33,254 bases of DNA from Sphingobacterium sp. (GCA_031253985.1 JAIRVH010000154.1:1-33254), one strand, 5' to 3'. Positions 1 through 8,507 are shown, counted from the stretch's first letter. Translations and numbers: made by a program. The notes: generated by a model not told the origin, from the sequence alone.

Positions 1-70
1 TGCCTTTAAATTTCGATTCACAATTGGTTAGGTAATTTCTTTCAAGTTTTAAGACTTTGGGGTCTATCAT
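1..70 (-). CDS. Unknown protein, N-terminal fragment cut by the window edge
   Basis: An ATG on the minus strand at position 70 opens a frame with no stop to the left edge; 23 codons are visible, beginning MIDPKVLKLE. The frame is closed upstream by a stop at 95-97, and the other minus-strand ATGs nearby (126, 141) run into stops quickly, so 70 is the only reasonable start here. An exact Bacteroidota promoter lies upstream (155-184), giving a leader of about 80 bases. The fragment is too short to name a family. The promoter is what makes a real gene likely. Confidence 0.45.
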   Translation of the reverse strand, partial: MIDPKVLKLERNYLTNCESKFKG

Positions 71-154
71 ATTTGGTTTGAAATTTCGGTGTATTTAAAG
101 CGGTAAGTATTTACTAACCCTACCATCTTCTATTTTTTCATCTCCCTTACACTA

Positions 155-184
155 CAAACATAGGAATACTTAAAAAACTGACAA
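155..184 (-). promoter_or_regulatory. Promoter reading left toward the window edge
   Basis: On the minus strand TTG (182-184) is followed after 19 bases by TATGTTTG (155-162), an exact match to TAnnTTTG. Transcription would start near 151 and feed the partial gene at 1-70. Confidence 0.55.
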
Positions 185-344
185 AATAACTTTTAAAAAT
201 AAAGTGAGTGGTTACTTATAAAATGTGTTTATCGCGATTTAACAAACTTTTAACATTTTATTTTTTTTGTAACAGCCCTTTTTTCTGTCTGAATATTTCT
301 TTTTGAACCAGAATTGTCGTCCTGAAATGTCTGCAATCTTTGCA

Positions 345-375
345 TTGATATAACCAATTGCAATTGGTATTTTTG
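345..375 (+). promoter_or_regulatory. argH promoter
   Basis: TTG (345-347), 20 bases, then TATTTTTG (368-375), an exact fit to the Bacteroidota TTG / TAnnTTTG pattern. Transcription would start near 379, leaving a leader of about 93 bases before the argH ATG at 472. Confidence 0.6.
353..368. promoter_or_regulatory. Candidate operator: 16-bp perfect palindrome in the argH promoter spacer
   Basis: ACCAATTGCAATTGGT is a perfect inverted repeat. It lies between the -33 and -7 elements and touches the first base of the -7 box, so a dimeric protein bound here would block RNA polymerase. The bound regulator is unknown; an arginine-responsive repressor is a guess from the neighbouring gene only. Confidence 0.5.
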
Positions 376-471
376 TAAAAATTGTATTTGATAGAATTAT
401 CAGGGGCCTCGATCAACGCTAAACCGACCTCAGGCTTTTGATAAGGCAGTATCAGCAAAGAAATTATACGA

Positions 472-1803
472 ATGAAAATCTGGCAAAAAAATATAGATGT
501 CGATTCTTTTGTGGAATCGTTTACCGTAGGCAATGACCGGGTCATGGACCTGCAACTTGCGGCTGCGGATGTCTTGGGCTCATTGGCCCATACGCGTATG
601 TTGAACAGCATAGACCTGATGACCGATGCGGATCTTGCACTCGTGCAAAAAGAACTGAAAAATATCTATAAAGAAATCCTTGCTGGTGATTTTCGCATTG
701 AAGACTCCGTAGAAGACGTGCATTCGCAGGTTGAAATGCTGCTTACGCAACGTATCGGTGAGGCGGGTAAAAAAATCCATTCCGGCAGATCCCGTAATGA
801 TCAGGTATTAGTGGATTTAAAATTATACTTCCGTTCCGAAATTCAGCATATCATCGAAAATACAGAAGCGCTTTTTAACCAACTGATACAACTCAGCGAA
901 CGATACAAGCATATTCTGATCCCGGGTTATACCCACTTGCAGATTGCGATGCCTTCGTCGTTTGGATTATGGTTTGGTGCTTATGCCGAGAGTCTTGTTG
1001 ATGATCTGGAGATGATGCGTGCAGCCTGGAAGGTTTGTAATAAGAATCCTTTAGGATCTGCTGCGGGCTATGGGTCATCTTTTCCGTTAAATAGAACGAT
1101 GACGACGCAATTGCTGGGATTCGAAGACTTAAATTACAATGTGGTTTACGCACAAATGGGAAGAGGTAAGACCGAACGTATCTTAGCACAGGGGATGAGC
1201 TCCATCGCAGCGACATTGGCAAAGTTTGCAATGGACGTATGTCTGTATATTAACCAAAATTTTGGCTTCATCTCATTTCCGGCACATTTGACGACCGGAT
1301 CGAGTATCATGCCGCATAAGAAGAATCCCGATGTCTTTGAGTTGATCCGTTCGCGCTGTAATAAAATCCAGGCACTGCCTAATGAAATAGCGTTAATGAC
1401 AACCAACCTGCCGTCTGGTTACCATAGAGATCTTCAATTGTTAAAGGAGAATTTATTCCCTGCTTTTAAATCGCTTAATGAATGTCTTGACATAGCAACT
1501 TTCATGTTGGAAAATATTTCCGTTAAAGAGAATATACTTGACGATCCAAAATATGATTATTTGTTCTCCGTCGAAGTGGTGAATAATGAGGTCCTAAAAG
1601 GGGTGCCGTTCCGTGAAGCCTATCGGACTATCGGTATCGATATCGACGAGGGACGTTTCAAACCATCAAAAGAGGTAAACCATACCCACGAAGGCAGCAT
1701 CGGAAATCTGTGCAATGATCAGATTCAACGTATGTTTGGACAAGTGAAAGCGACTTTTGGGTTTGAGAAGGTCCAAACAGCATTAGATGATCTTTTGGCA
1801 TAA
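472..1803 (+). CDS. argH: Argininosuccinate lyase
   Basis: Cytoplasmic enzyme of the last step of arginine synthesis: argininosuccinate is split into arginine and fumarate. The 443-residue product has the usual length of the fumarase/aspartase superfamily. Visible are the GRSRNDQ segment near residues 104-110, the GYTHLQ motif with His155 (conserved catalytic-region His) and the family signature GSSIMPHKKNPD starting at residue 276, whose serines (277/278) lie on the flexible catalytic loop. The ATG at 472 starts a protein that aligns from the N-terminus (MKIWQKN). The gene stands alone here: no other arg gene is adjacent, and its 3' end faces galM across a shared terminator. Its promoter carries a palindrome that may be an operator. 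Confidence 0.97.
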   Translation: MKIWQKNIDVDSFVESFTVGNDRVMDLQLAAADVLGSLAHTRMLNSIDLMTDADLALVQKELKNIYKEILAGDFRIEDSVEDVHSQVEMLLTQRIGEAGKKIHSGRSRNDQVLVDLKLYFRSEIQHIIENTEALFNQLIQLSERYKHILIPGYTHLQIAMPSSFGLWFGAYAESLVDDLEMMRAAWKVCNKNPLGSAAGYGSSFPLNRTMTTQLLGFEDLNYNVVYAQMGRGKTERILAQGMSSIAATLAKFAMDVCLYINQNFGFISFPAHLTTGSSIMPHKKNPDVFELIRSRCNKIQALPNEIALMTTNLPSGYHRDLQLLKENLFPAFKSLNECLDIATFMLENISVKENILDDPKYDYLFSVEVVNNEVLKGVPFREAYRTIGIDIDEGRFKPSKEVNHTHEGSIGNLCNDQIQRMFGQVKATFGFEKVQTALDDLLA

Positions 1804-1841
1804 AAAATAGGATCTGTCATCCTCGGATGAACAATTGAAAT

Positions 1842-1889
1842 AAAAAGAAAACGGCTGATAAGCACTTCATTATCGGCCGTTTTCTTTTT
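1842..1889. terminator. Bidirectional terminator between argH and galM
   Basis: A 20-bp stem (1842-1861 with 1870-1889, one G-U wobble) closes an 8-base loop. The arms begin with A5 and end with T5, so the hairpin has a U-tract in both directions. It sits just after argH and directly next to the galM stop. Confidence 0.85.
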
Positions 1890-1890
1890 A

Positions 1891-2949
1891 TTATTTTTTT
1901 ATGGAGAACTTAAAGTGTGTCTCGGAGTCGAATGATTCGCCTGCTTTCAACAAGGTTGAAGGAAATTCCGCTTGATTGGGCGTATCCGGAAAGTGCTGTG
2001 TTTCCAGGCAGAATCCTGCATATGGGAGATACTTATAACCTCTTTTGCCAAAATCATTTCCCGTCATCCAGTTGGCTGTATAGAGTTGTACGCCTGGTTC
2101 AGTCGTAAATACATCCAGCTGAATTCCTGTGTTTTTTGAATATACCGTTGCGCAGGGTTGTGAAATAGGCTGGTTGTTTACATAGCAATGATCATATCCC
2201 TTGGCCGCAATAAGTTGTTCATTATTCGCTGTGATATCTTGGACAATAGGTTTAGGGATACGGAAGTCGAAGGCTGTGCCTTCAACCGGTACGACCGCAT
2301 TTGGTATCTGATTTTCGTCTACAAAGAGAACCTCATCCGAATTGATCTGAAGCACCTGCTGCAATACATCCCCACTGCCTTCTCCATCCAGATTGAAATA
2401 CGTATGGTTGGTCAGGTTTACATGGGTATCGGCATCCGATTGCGCATGGTATTTAATGATGATCTCATTATTTCTCGTCAGGGTATAGGAAACCATTACT
2501 TTTAGATTTCCTGGAAAGCCTTCTTCACCATCCGGGGAAACATAATAAAATTCGACATGCGATTGGTAAGTTACTCTTCTGTCCCAAACCTTGTCATGGA
2601 AACCCGAGATACCGCCATGAAGACAATTGTTTCCATTGTTTTGAGGAAGTGTATAGTATTTTCCGTTGATCTCAAATTTGCCTTCAGCAATGCGATTTGC
2701 GAAACGTCCGGCAGTACAGCCATGGTATTTTTCATCAGAGTCCAAATAAGCTTGAATGGAATCGAAGCCCAAAGCTACATCCACCAAATTCCCCTTGTTA
2801 TCAGGTACCAGAATACTGACGATACGTGCACCATAATCTGTTAAGAGTACTTGCATGCCCCCTTCATTTTTTAACAAGAGCAAATGCGTGTTTTTGCCAT
2901 CGATTGTACCTTCAAAATGTTTTGGAATAAGTGTTTGATATTTCGTCAT
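1891..2949 (-). CDS. galM: Aldose 1-epimerase (mutarotase)
   Basis: Interconverts alpha and beta anomers of galactose, glucose and related hexoses, feeding the Leloir or glucose pathways. The 352-residue protein shows the galactose-mutarotase fold motifs: NRIAEG (85-90), NNCLHGG with His111 (substrate binding), TNHTYFNLDG with His182 (general acid), and GFCLETQHFPD with Glu316 (general base). No signal peptide or lipobox is present, so it should be cytoplasmic, unlike the exported GalM lipoproteins found in some Bacteroidota. No other galactose gene is adjacent, so a specific sugar cannot be assigned from context. It converges on argH and shares its terminator. Confidence 0.95.
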   Translation of the reverse strand: MTKYQTLIPKHFEGTIDGKNTHLLLLKNEGGMQVLLTDYGARIVSILVPDNKGNLVDVALGFDSIQAYLDSDEKYHGCTAGRFANRIAEGKFEINGKYYTLPQNNGNNCLHGGISGFHDKVWDRRVTYQSHVEFYYVSPDGEEGFPGNLKVMVSYTLTRNNEIIIKYHAQSDADTHVNLTNHTYFNLDGEGSGDVLQQVLQINSDEVLFVDENQIPNAVVPVEGTAFDFRIPKPIVQDITANNEQLIAAKGYDHCYVNNQPISQPCATVYSKNTGIQLDVFTTEPGVQLYTANWMTGNDFGKRGYKYLPYAGFCLETQHFPDTPNQAEFPSTLLKAGESFDSETHFKFSIKK

Positions 2950-3163
2950 GATGATCCCTATTGGTATTTAGGTTAAAGATACAGAATATAACCAGTATAA
3001 AAATGACTTTGATAACAGCTGTTTGTAAAATTTGTCATTTTGAAATGTAATCAGAGATACTGCTGAAAAAATGATTCCTTTACCGGCATATCGCCGTCGT
3101 AAACTATCTATATGCACGAACGTATATTGTACCGTTTTTGGAACAGATCTGCTGTGATTATAA

Positions 3164-3194
3164 TTGTATTTAAAAGCAAATTTATCTAAGTTTG
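3164..3194 (+). promoter_or_regulatory. dgt promoter abutting the start codon
   Basis: TTG (3164-3166), 20 bases, then TAAGTTTG (3187-3194), an exact TAnnTTTG match. Only four bases separate the box from the ATG at 3199, so the transcript should begin at or within a few bases of that ATG. Confidence 0.6.
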
Positions 3195-3198
3195 CGCT

Positions 3199-4557
3199 AT
3201 GTCTGAAAAAATGAATTGGAAAGATTTGCTCTCTGCAAAGCGCTGGGGTTATGAAGATCGGAGCGTAGATAGTTACCTTGTGGCCCGGTCGGAATTTCAA
3301 CGGGATTATGATCGTCTGATCTTTTCTTCCCCATTTCGTAGATTACAGAATAAAACGCAGGTTTTCCCACTTCCTGGCGCTGTATTCGTCCACAATAGAT
3401 TGACGCACAGTTTGGAAGTCGCCAGTGTGGGACGCTCTTTGGGCCGTATGTTTTATGCGCAGTTAAAAGAGGAAAACCCTAATCTAGATGTGGAATATCC
3501 CTTTTTACAGGAAGTTGGAAATATTATCTCCGCCGCATGTCTTTCCCATGATCTGGGCAATCCGGCATTTGGCCACTCTGGAGAATCTGCGATCTCTACC
3601 TATTTCACAGACGGCGACGGACGTAAATATCAAGAACAGGTTACTGCAGAAGAATGGGCCGATCTGACCCATTTTGAAGGAAATGCCAATGCCTTGCGCA
3701 TTTTAACGCATGCGTTTCAGGGAAAAGATCCCAAAGGATTTGCATTGACCTATACATCCTTAGCTTCCATTGTAAAATATCCCTGTTTGGCAATTGATGG
3801 CCATCTCAAGAAAAACCATCATCGCAAAAAATATGGCTTTTTTACAGAAGAGCAAAAAGCATTTGAGAAGATTGCCAATGAGCTAGGATTGTTGAAAGAT
3901 CCTTCTAACCCAAAAGGCTATCTGAGACATCCATTGGTTTATCTGGTGGAAGCGGCAGATGATATTTGCTACAATATTATCGATTTGGAAGATGCGCATC
4001 ATCTTAAAATACTATCTTATCAGGAAGTAGAAGAACTCTTGCTGCCATTGTGTGGTAAGGAGAATCTGCGCGACCGGCTTGATGGTTTGCTGGATACCCC
4101 CAGCCGGGTGGCTTTGTTGCGGGCAAAAGCAATCAATACGCTCATAAAAGGTTGTGTAGATGTCTTTGTCCGTGAGCAGGAGAAATTTTTGGCAGGAACA
4201 TTTACATCGGCTTTGATGGACGCATTGGATGAGGATATCGTTAAGCAAATGAGCAAAATTTCAAAAATTTCCATCGCCAAAATCTATAATGCCCCAACGG
4301 TTGTGCAGATTGAGATTGCCGGTTACCGCGTGATGGATGCATTGTTAAAAGAGTTCGTGCCAGCCTACCTGAAGAAGAACAAAAATAATTACGATAAAAA
4401 ACTGGTTGCTCTAATTCCAGCACAATTTTATACAGATAAACAAGATTCGTATTCGAAAATTCGCTGTGTTTTAGACTTTGTTTCGGGAATGACTGATGTT
4501 TACGCCATTGAACTTTATCGTAAGATCCAGGGAATAACAATACCAAGTATCGAATAA
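3199..4557 (+). CDS. dgt: Deoxyguanosinetriphosphate triphosphohydrolase (HD domain)
   Basis: Hydrolyses dGTP, and in many relatives other dNTPs, to deoxynucleoside and tripolyphosphate, thereby adjusting dNTP pools. The 452-residue cytoplasmic protein has the Dgt-type N-terminal block FSSPFRRLQNKTQVFPL (42-58), then the HD metal site: His70 in RLTHSLEVA, His117-Asp118 in CLSHDLGNPAFGH, and a later Asp in the VEAADDICYNI segment near residue 257. Length fits the Dgt family. The start is open: ATG 3199 (MSEKMNW) lies almost on the predicted transcription start, while ATG 3211 (MNWKDLL) leaves a short leader and matches where the conserved sequence begins. It is followed by topB on the same strand after 145 bases. 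Confidence 0.94.
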   Translation: MSEKMNWKDLLSAKRWGYEDRSVDSYLVARSEFQRDYDRLIFSSPFRRLQNKTQVFPLPGAVFVHNRLTHSLEVASVGRSLGRMFYAQLKEENPNLDVEYPFLQEVGNIISAACLSHDLGNPAFGHSGESAISTYFTDGDGRKYQEQVTAEEWADLTHFEGNANALRILTHAFQGKDPKGFALTYTSLASIVKYPCLAIDGHLKKNHHRKKYGFFTEEQKAFEKIANELGLLKDPSNPKGYLRHPLVYLVEAADDICYNIIDLEDAHHLKILSYQEVEELLLPLCGKENLRDRLDGLLDTPSRVALLRAKAINTLIKGCVDVFVREQEKFLAGTFTSALMDALDEDIVKQMSKISKISIAKIYNAPTVVQIEIAGYRVMDALLKEFVPAYLKKNKNNYDKKLVALIPAQFYTDKQDSYSKIRCVLDFVSGMTDVYAIELYRKIQGITIPSIE

Positions 4558-4558
4558 C

Positions 4559-4602
4559 TTTGTAAAGTTTTTAATTTGCTGACAAAATAAAAACTTTACA
4601 AA
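4559..4602 (+). terminator. AT-rich hairpin after dgt
   Basis: A perfect 15-bp inverted repeat (4559-4573 with 4588-4602, loop of 14) begins just after the dgt stop. The stem is weak in GC and no long U-tract follows, so it may be an mRNA 3'-end stabiliser or weak terminator. Confidence 0.5.
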
Positions 4603-4652
4603 AATTAAAAAATGAAGACGCGTGGTAAGCCTAAGGCTTGAACGAAATATGT

Positions 4653-4680
4653 CTTTACTCTTTGTTCTTTACTCTTTGTT
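4653..4680 (+). repeat. 14-bp exact tandem duplication upstream of topB
   Basis: CTTTACTCTTTGTT occurs twice head to tail (4653-4666, 4667-4680), 22 bases before the topB ATG. Each copy contains TA, three bases, TTTG, which is close to but not the standard -7 box spacing. Confidence 0.8.
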
Positions 4681-4702
4681 CTAAAATCTCAATACGTTAA
4701 AA

Positions 4703-6814
4703 ATGAAAGTTGTAATAGCTGAAAAGCCCTCTGTGGCGCGTGATCTGGCTCGAGTGATGGGGGCGAAAGAAGTCAAAGACGGTTATATCGCCGGCAATGG
4801 CTATGCTTTTACGTATGCTTTTGGCCATTTAGTGCAACTCTGTACACCACAGGCTTATGGATATAATTCGTGGACAGTTTCAAATTTGCCGATCATTCCG
4901 CCAAAATTTAAGCTGGAGTCGAAGAAGGTGAAGCGGGATGGCAAGCAAATGGATGATACAGGGGCTGTGAAACAGCTCAACATCATCAAATCACTTTTAG
5001 AACAAGCCGAAGAAATCATTGTGGCTACGGATGCTGGACGTGAAGGTGAATTGATCTTTCGCAATATTTACTATTTTTTAGGTTCTAAAGTACCTTTTAA
5101 ACGTCTGTGGATCTCCAGCCAAACCGATAAAGCTATTAAGGAGGGATTTGCCAATTTAAAAGCAGGCACGGAGTACGATAGTCTTTATATGTCTGCCCGT
5201 TCGCGCTCAGAGTCGGACTGGCTGATCGGCATCAATGCAACACAGGCGATCACGTTGGCGGCAGGCAATAAAGGGCTGCTTTCTTTAGGACGTGTACAGA
5301 CACCCACTTTGGCGATGATCTGTTCGCGGTATCTGGAAAATAAAGACTTTAAGCCGCAGGCATTCTATAAAATTCAGGCGGGATTTGAAAAAGATAACAT
5401 CAGTTTTAAGGCAACTTCAAATAAAATTGATAAGAAAGACGTCGCTGAACAAACTATTGCGAGACTGACTGTCGGTTCCAATGCACGTGTTGCAAAAGTA
5501 GAAGCCAAAGAGACAAAGGAACAGCCGCCGCTACTATTTGATTTAACATCCCTTCAACAGGATGCAAATAAAAAATACGGTTATTCGGCAGATCAGACAC
5601 TAAGTATTGCGCAGACCCTTTATGAGAAAAAAGTCATCACCTATCCACGTACCGGTTCCCGTTACATTGGTGAGGATGTCTTCGAGAAGATTGAAGAGCT
5701 TTTTCAGCATCTATCCGATACCGCAGAAGAATCCATCGCCTCAATAGCTAAAAATCTGATCGGTGCAAAGTTGAATAAACGTTCTGTCGATGATAAAAAA
5801 GTCACCGATCACCACGCCTTGCTGGTGACGGATGAAAAGCCGGGACCGATGCTGAAAGAACAGCAGAATATCTACAATATGATCGCCAAACGCATGGTCG
5901 AAAGCTTCTCGGAAGTCTGTATAAAAGATATTACTACAGTGACAATCGATGCACAGGGCGTTGAATTGATCGCCAAAGGTACGGTGATCAAACAATATGG
6001 CTGGCGTCTTTCTGCTGAACAGATCGAAGCCCCCGATGAAGATAAGAACAACGACGACCAGGATAACGAAAATGCGCAGTTACCGAAGCTATTAGCTGAG
6101 GAAATCTTGCAGATTCTGACCTTGGAGCTTGCCGAACGTTTTACCAAAGCAAGGCCCATACATACCGAAGCATCCTTGCTAAAGGCAATGGAAACTTCTG
6201 GAAAGGAAATCGAAGATGATGAGATGCGCCAGGCCATGAAAGACTGTGGACTTGGTACTCCGGCTACACGGGCTGCAACTATTGAAACACTTTTTCAACG
6301 CGATTATATCAAGCGTGATAAGAAAAAGCTTATTCCGACTGAAAAAGGGCTGGCGGTATACCATCTCGTAAAAGATCGTTCCATTGCAAAGGTAACACTA
6401 ACCGGTAAATGGGAACAAAAGCTGGAAGAAATGCGGGCCAATAAGGTTTCTTACGATGTTTTTATGAAACATATTAAGGACTATACAGCCAAAATCACCA
6501 AAGAGCTGCTGACATTGCGGATTTCTTTGGCACAGGAAGAAGTGAAACCCCAGCAGAAAGGAAAGATAAAATGTCCGAAATGTGAGAAGGGATTGATTCT
6601 GCTGTATGATAAGGTGGCACAATGCGATCACTATGCCCGTGGATGTGATTTTAAAATCTGGCGAACCTTAAATGGTATTTTTCTGGACGAAAAAGAAATG
6701 AAGAACCTGCTGGAAAAAGGGAAGACTTCTGCGTTTAAAGGCGTGAAAAATAACGAAGGTGCAATTGTAACCGCGCCGCTTGTGTTCGAGAATTTTAAAG
6801 TTAACGTGGGATAA
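4703..6814 (+). CDS. topB: DNA topoisomerase III (type IA)
   Basis: Cuts one DNA strand through a 5'-phosphotyrosine link and passes another strand; acts in decatenation and recombination intermediates. The 703-residue product begins with the Toprim domain: Glu7 in VIAEKPSVARDLA and the acidic VATDAGREGELI segment at 107-118. The SLGRVQTPTL motif is at 194-203 and the active-site TYPRTGSRY places the catalytic tyrosine at residue 314. A C-terminal zinc ribbon is visible in KCPKCEKG...CDHYARGCDF (about 640-670), with four cysteines. This is the full-length cellular form; no mobilisation or conjugation genes flank it, so it is not part of an obvious mobile element. A hairpin overlaps its stop codon. 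Confidence 0.95.
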   Translation: MKVVIAEKPSVARDLARVMGAKEVKDGYIAGNGYAFTYAFGHLVQLCTPQAYGYNSWTVSNLPIIPPKFKLESKKVKRDGKQMDDTGAVKQLNIIKSLLEQAEEIIVATDAGREGELIFRNIYYFLGSKVPFKRLWISSQTDKAIKEGFANLKAGTEYDSLYMSARSRSESDWLIGINATQAITLAAGNKGLLSLGRVQTPTLAMICSRYLENKDFKPQAFYKIQAGFEKDNISFKATSNKIDKKDVAEQTIARLTVGSNARVAKVEAKETKEQPPLLFDLTSLQQDANKKYGYSADQTLSIAQTLYEKKVITYPRTGSRYIGEDVFEKIEELFQHLSDTAEESIASIAKNLIGAKLNKRSVDDKKVTDHHALLVTDEKPGPMLKEQQNIYNMIAKRMVESFSEVCIKDITTVTIDAQGVELIAKGTVIKQYGWRLSAEQIEAPDEDKNNDDQDNENAQLPKLLAEEILQILTLELAERFTKARPIHTEASLLKAMETSGKEIEDDEMRQAMKDCGLGTPATRAATIETLFQRDYIKRDKKKLIPTEKGLAVYHLVKDRSIAKVTLTGKWEQKLEEMRANKVSYDVFMKHIKDYTAKITKELLTLRISLAQEEVKPQQKGKIKCPKCEKGLILLYDKVAQCDHYARGCDFKIWRTLNGIFLDEKEMKNLLEKGKTSAFKGVKNNEGAIVTAPLVFENFKVNVG

Positions 6815-6834
6815 GTTGGTTTACCCCACGTTTT
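6803..6834 (+). terminator. Hairpin overlapping the topB stop codon
   Basis: AACGTGGG (6803-6810) pairs with CCCACGTT (6825-6832) around a 14-base loop that contains the TAA of topB; a short T run follows. It lies 15 bases before the end of the convergent epimerase gene. Confidence 0.5.
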
Positions 6835-6848
6835 GACCTTATAAACCT

Positions 6849-7739
6849 TTAACTACGCTGTAGAATATCCTGCAAAGCAGCAGAAATCGTCGGATATTTA
6901 AATGTATATCCATTATTTTCCAGCCTTTCCGGCAATACCCAACGACTTTTCAAAAGGAGTTCTGTTTCTGTACCGATCAAAGCAGCTCCTATCTCCAGCA
7001 GCCATTTGGGAGAAGGTAGACCGATTTTACGATGCATGGTCTGCCTAAAGGTCTCCATAAAGATTTTGTTTGTAATCGGATGGGGGGCTGCGCAATTGAT
7101 AACACCACTCATATCTCCATGGCTTTGTAAGAACAGGATGATCTGGAAAATATCTTCAATATGGATCCAGCTAAAATATTGCCTGCCATTACCTTGTATG
7201 CCACCGAGTCCAAAACGGACCAGGTTCTTAAAAGGATGTATAACGCCACCATCCGGTCCCAGTACAATGGCCATACGGAGTGCTACCTGTCGAGTCTGCG
7301 GTAATTTAAAATCGAAAAAGGTTTTTTCCCATAACGTGGCAACATCAACGGAAAATCCTGTTCCGATATCACCCGAACTTTCAGTCATCGGACGGTCCTC
7401 AGCGTGACGGTAAATAGTCGCCGTACTTGAATTTAGCCACAACTTTGGCGGATTGTTAGCGGCTGATATGATTTCGCCGAGTATTTTTGTCGTTGCTGTT
7501 CTCGAAGAAAATATTTCGGCCTTGTTCTTTTCGTTATACCGACAGTTGACAGACTTTCCAGCTAGATTGATGAGTAAGTCTGCGTTTTCCAATGCTTCGG
7601 CAATGCCGCGACGATCTGACCAGAGAACATCAGCCCGTTGTCGGCCTATGATAATAACCTGGTGTCCCAATGCCCGGAATTTTTGGGAAAGATATTGGCC
7701 AACAAAACCTGTTCCCCCAGCAATAACTATCTTATTCAT
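6849..7739 (-). CDS. TIGR01777-type NAD(P)-dependent sugar epimerase-like protein
   Basis: An extended short-chain dehydrogenase/reductase of the YfcH/TIGR01777 group; the physiological substrate of this group is not established. The N-terminal Rossmann motif is GGTGFVG (residues 8-14, GxxGxxG). Typical group features are NLAGKSVNCRYNEKNK (about 58-74), LNSSTATIYRHAED, WEKTFFDF, ALRMAIVLGPDGG and the SWIHIEDI segment. At 296 residues it has the family length, and no signal or membrane segment is present. It is the last gene of a four-gene operon, 16 bases after a small membrane protein, so it may be controlled by the GbsR-type regulator at the operon head. Confidence 0.9.
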   Translation of the reverse strand: MNKIVIAGGTGFVGQYLSQKFRALGHQVIIIGRQRADVLWSDRRGIAEALENADLLINLAGKSVNCRYNEKNKAEIFSSRTATTKILGEIISAANNPPKLWLNSSTATIYRHAEDRPMTESSGDIGTGFSVDVATLWEKTFFDFKLPQTRQVALRMAIVLGPDGGVIHPFKNLVRFGLGGIQGNGRQYFSWIHIEDIFQIILFLQSHGDMSGVINCAAPHPITNKIFMETFRQTMHRKIGLPSPKWLLEIGAALIGTETELLLKSRWVLPERLENNGYTFKYPTISAALQDILQRS

Positions 7740-7755
7740 GGCTTTTTTTATTTAC

Positions 7756-8136
7756 TTAAGGATTGACCGTTGAACTTAGTGTTCTCCTTTGCTTTGCAAT
7801 GCGTTTACCTCTAAAGAAGAGAAACATATTGAGAAAAAGCATGACACCTAAATAGATACTAAACCCACCGATTTTATAACTCAGGCGTTCGATGAGTTCT
7901 TGGATGCTGGGCTTGTAAAGGCTGATTTCGAGAATGTAGAGTGCAAATCCAAGATTCATCAGATAGAATCCGATGCGAAAGAGATTATTTGTTGCATTGG
8001 CGACCTCTGGCCTTCCGGCAAAGATATCATTCATGTAGACAATGCTATTTTTGAATAGCACATAGGCGACATAATAGGTTAATCCTATTGCAATGGGTAG
8101 ATAAATAAAGTACCCGATAACTGTTAAATTTCCCAT
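7756..8136 (-). CDS. Small membrane protein, paralogue B of the GbsR operon
   Basis: A 126-residue unnamed integral membrane protein with about three hydrophobic helices: roughly 8-28, 52-71 and 91-109, the last followed by a basic tail (RGKRIAKQRR). It is clearly related to the upstream gene product. Shared positions include TNNL, G-x-YL-x-N-x-G-x-A, ELI, K-x-G and LNM near the C-terminus. It starts four bases after the stop of that paralogue, which indicates translational coupling. Function is unknown; the pairing suggests a heteromeric membrane complex, but this is inference. Confidence 0.85.
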   Translation of the reverse strand: MGNLTVIGYFIYLPIAIGLTYYVAYVLFKNSIVYMNDIFAGRPEVANATNNLFRIGFYLMNLGFALYILEISLYKPSIQELIERLSYKIGGFSIYLGVMLFLNMFLFFRGKRIAKQRRTLSSTVNP

Positions 8137-8140
8137 GATA

Positions 8141-8503
8141 TTAATGTTTAATGGTTAATGAGTTTTTCCTTTTTGCGAAGAGGTAAATACCGAGCATATT
8201 CAAGTAATGTAAGCTAACAAGTACAAAAAGCAATCGGCCTGTTTTTAGCGCAATACTGCTGATCAGTTCATCAACGGATTGAATTTGGTTCCAATAGCTA
8301 AATTGTATAATGGCATAGCCGATGTTGAACAGGTAATATCCCATAAGCAATAGATTATTTGTCGTATCAGCCAGGCTGGTGTCCTGTCCAAAAAGAGATA
8401 CGATAAAAGTCCGGCCGTTTCGATGAAACTGCCGACCGACCCAAAGGATGATATAAGAGGTCAACAGGCCGTAGATGATATATGCCAGGATATTAAAGTT
8501 CAT
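8141..8503 (-). CDS. Small membrane protein, paralogue A of the GbsR operon
   Basis: A 120-residue unnamed membrane protein with an N-terminal helix at about 4-22, a second near 50-68 and a third near 88-108, ending in a basic tail. The TTNNLLLMGYYLFNIGYA segment at about 46-63 matches TNNLFRIGFYLMNLGFA in the next gene, so the two arose by duplication. It lies between the regulator (four bases upstream) and its paralogue (four bases downstream). No catalytic motif is visible. I do not recognise a named family with confidence. Confidence 0.85.
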   Translation of the reverse strand: MNFNILAYIIYGLLTSYIILWVGRQFHRNGRTFIVSLFGQDTSLADTTNNLLLMGYYLFNIGYAIIQFSYWNQIQSVDELISSIALKTGRLLFVLVSLHYLNMLGIYLFAKRKNSLTIKH

Positions 8504-8507
8504 GATA

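Larger units (their letters stand above)
71..471. other. 401-base intergenic region between a leftward gene and argH
   Basis: No convincing gene is present. The region holds two divergent promoters, one reading left at 155-184 and one reading right at 345-375, plus a 16-bp palindrome at 353-368. A frame on the minus strand covering 258-611 overlaps argH and is a shadow. The region is strongly AT-rich. Confidence 0.7.

Noticed and set aside
258..611. Minus-strand frame overlapping the argH start and promoter
   Set aside because: It covers the argH promoter and the first part of argH on the opposite strand, and its product is low-complexity with no recognisable domain.
4703..6814. topB as sign of an integrative conjugative element
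   Set aside because: Bacteroidota conjugative elements often carry topB, but no relaxase, tra, integrase or other mobile gene is present in the flanks, and base composition matches the neighbours.
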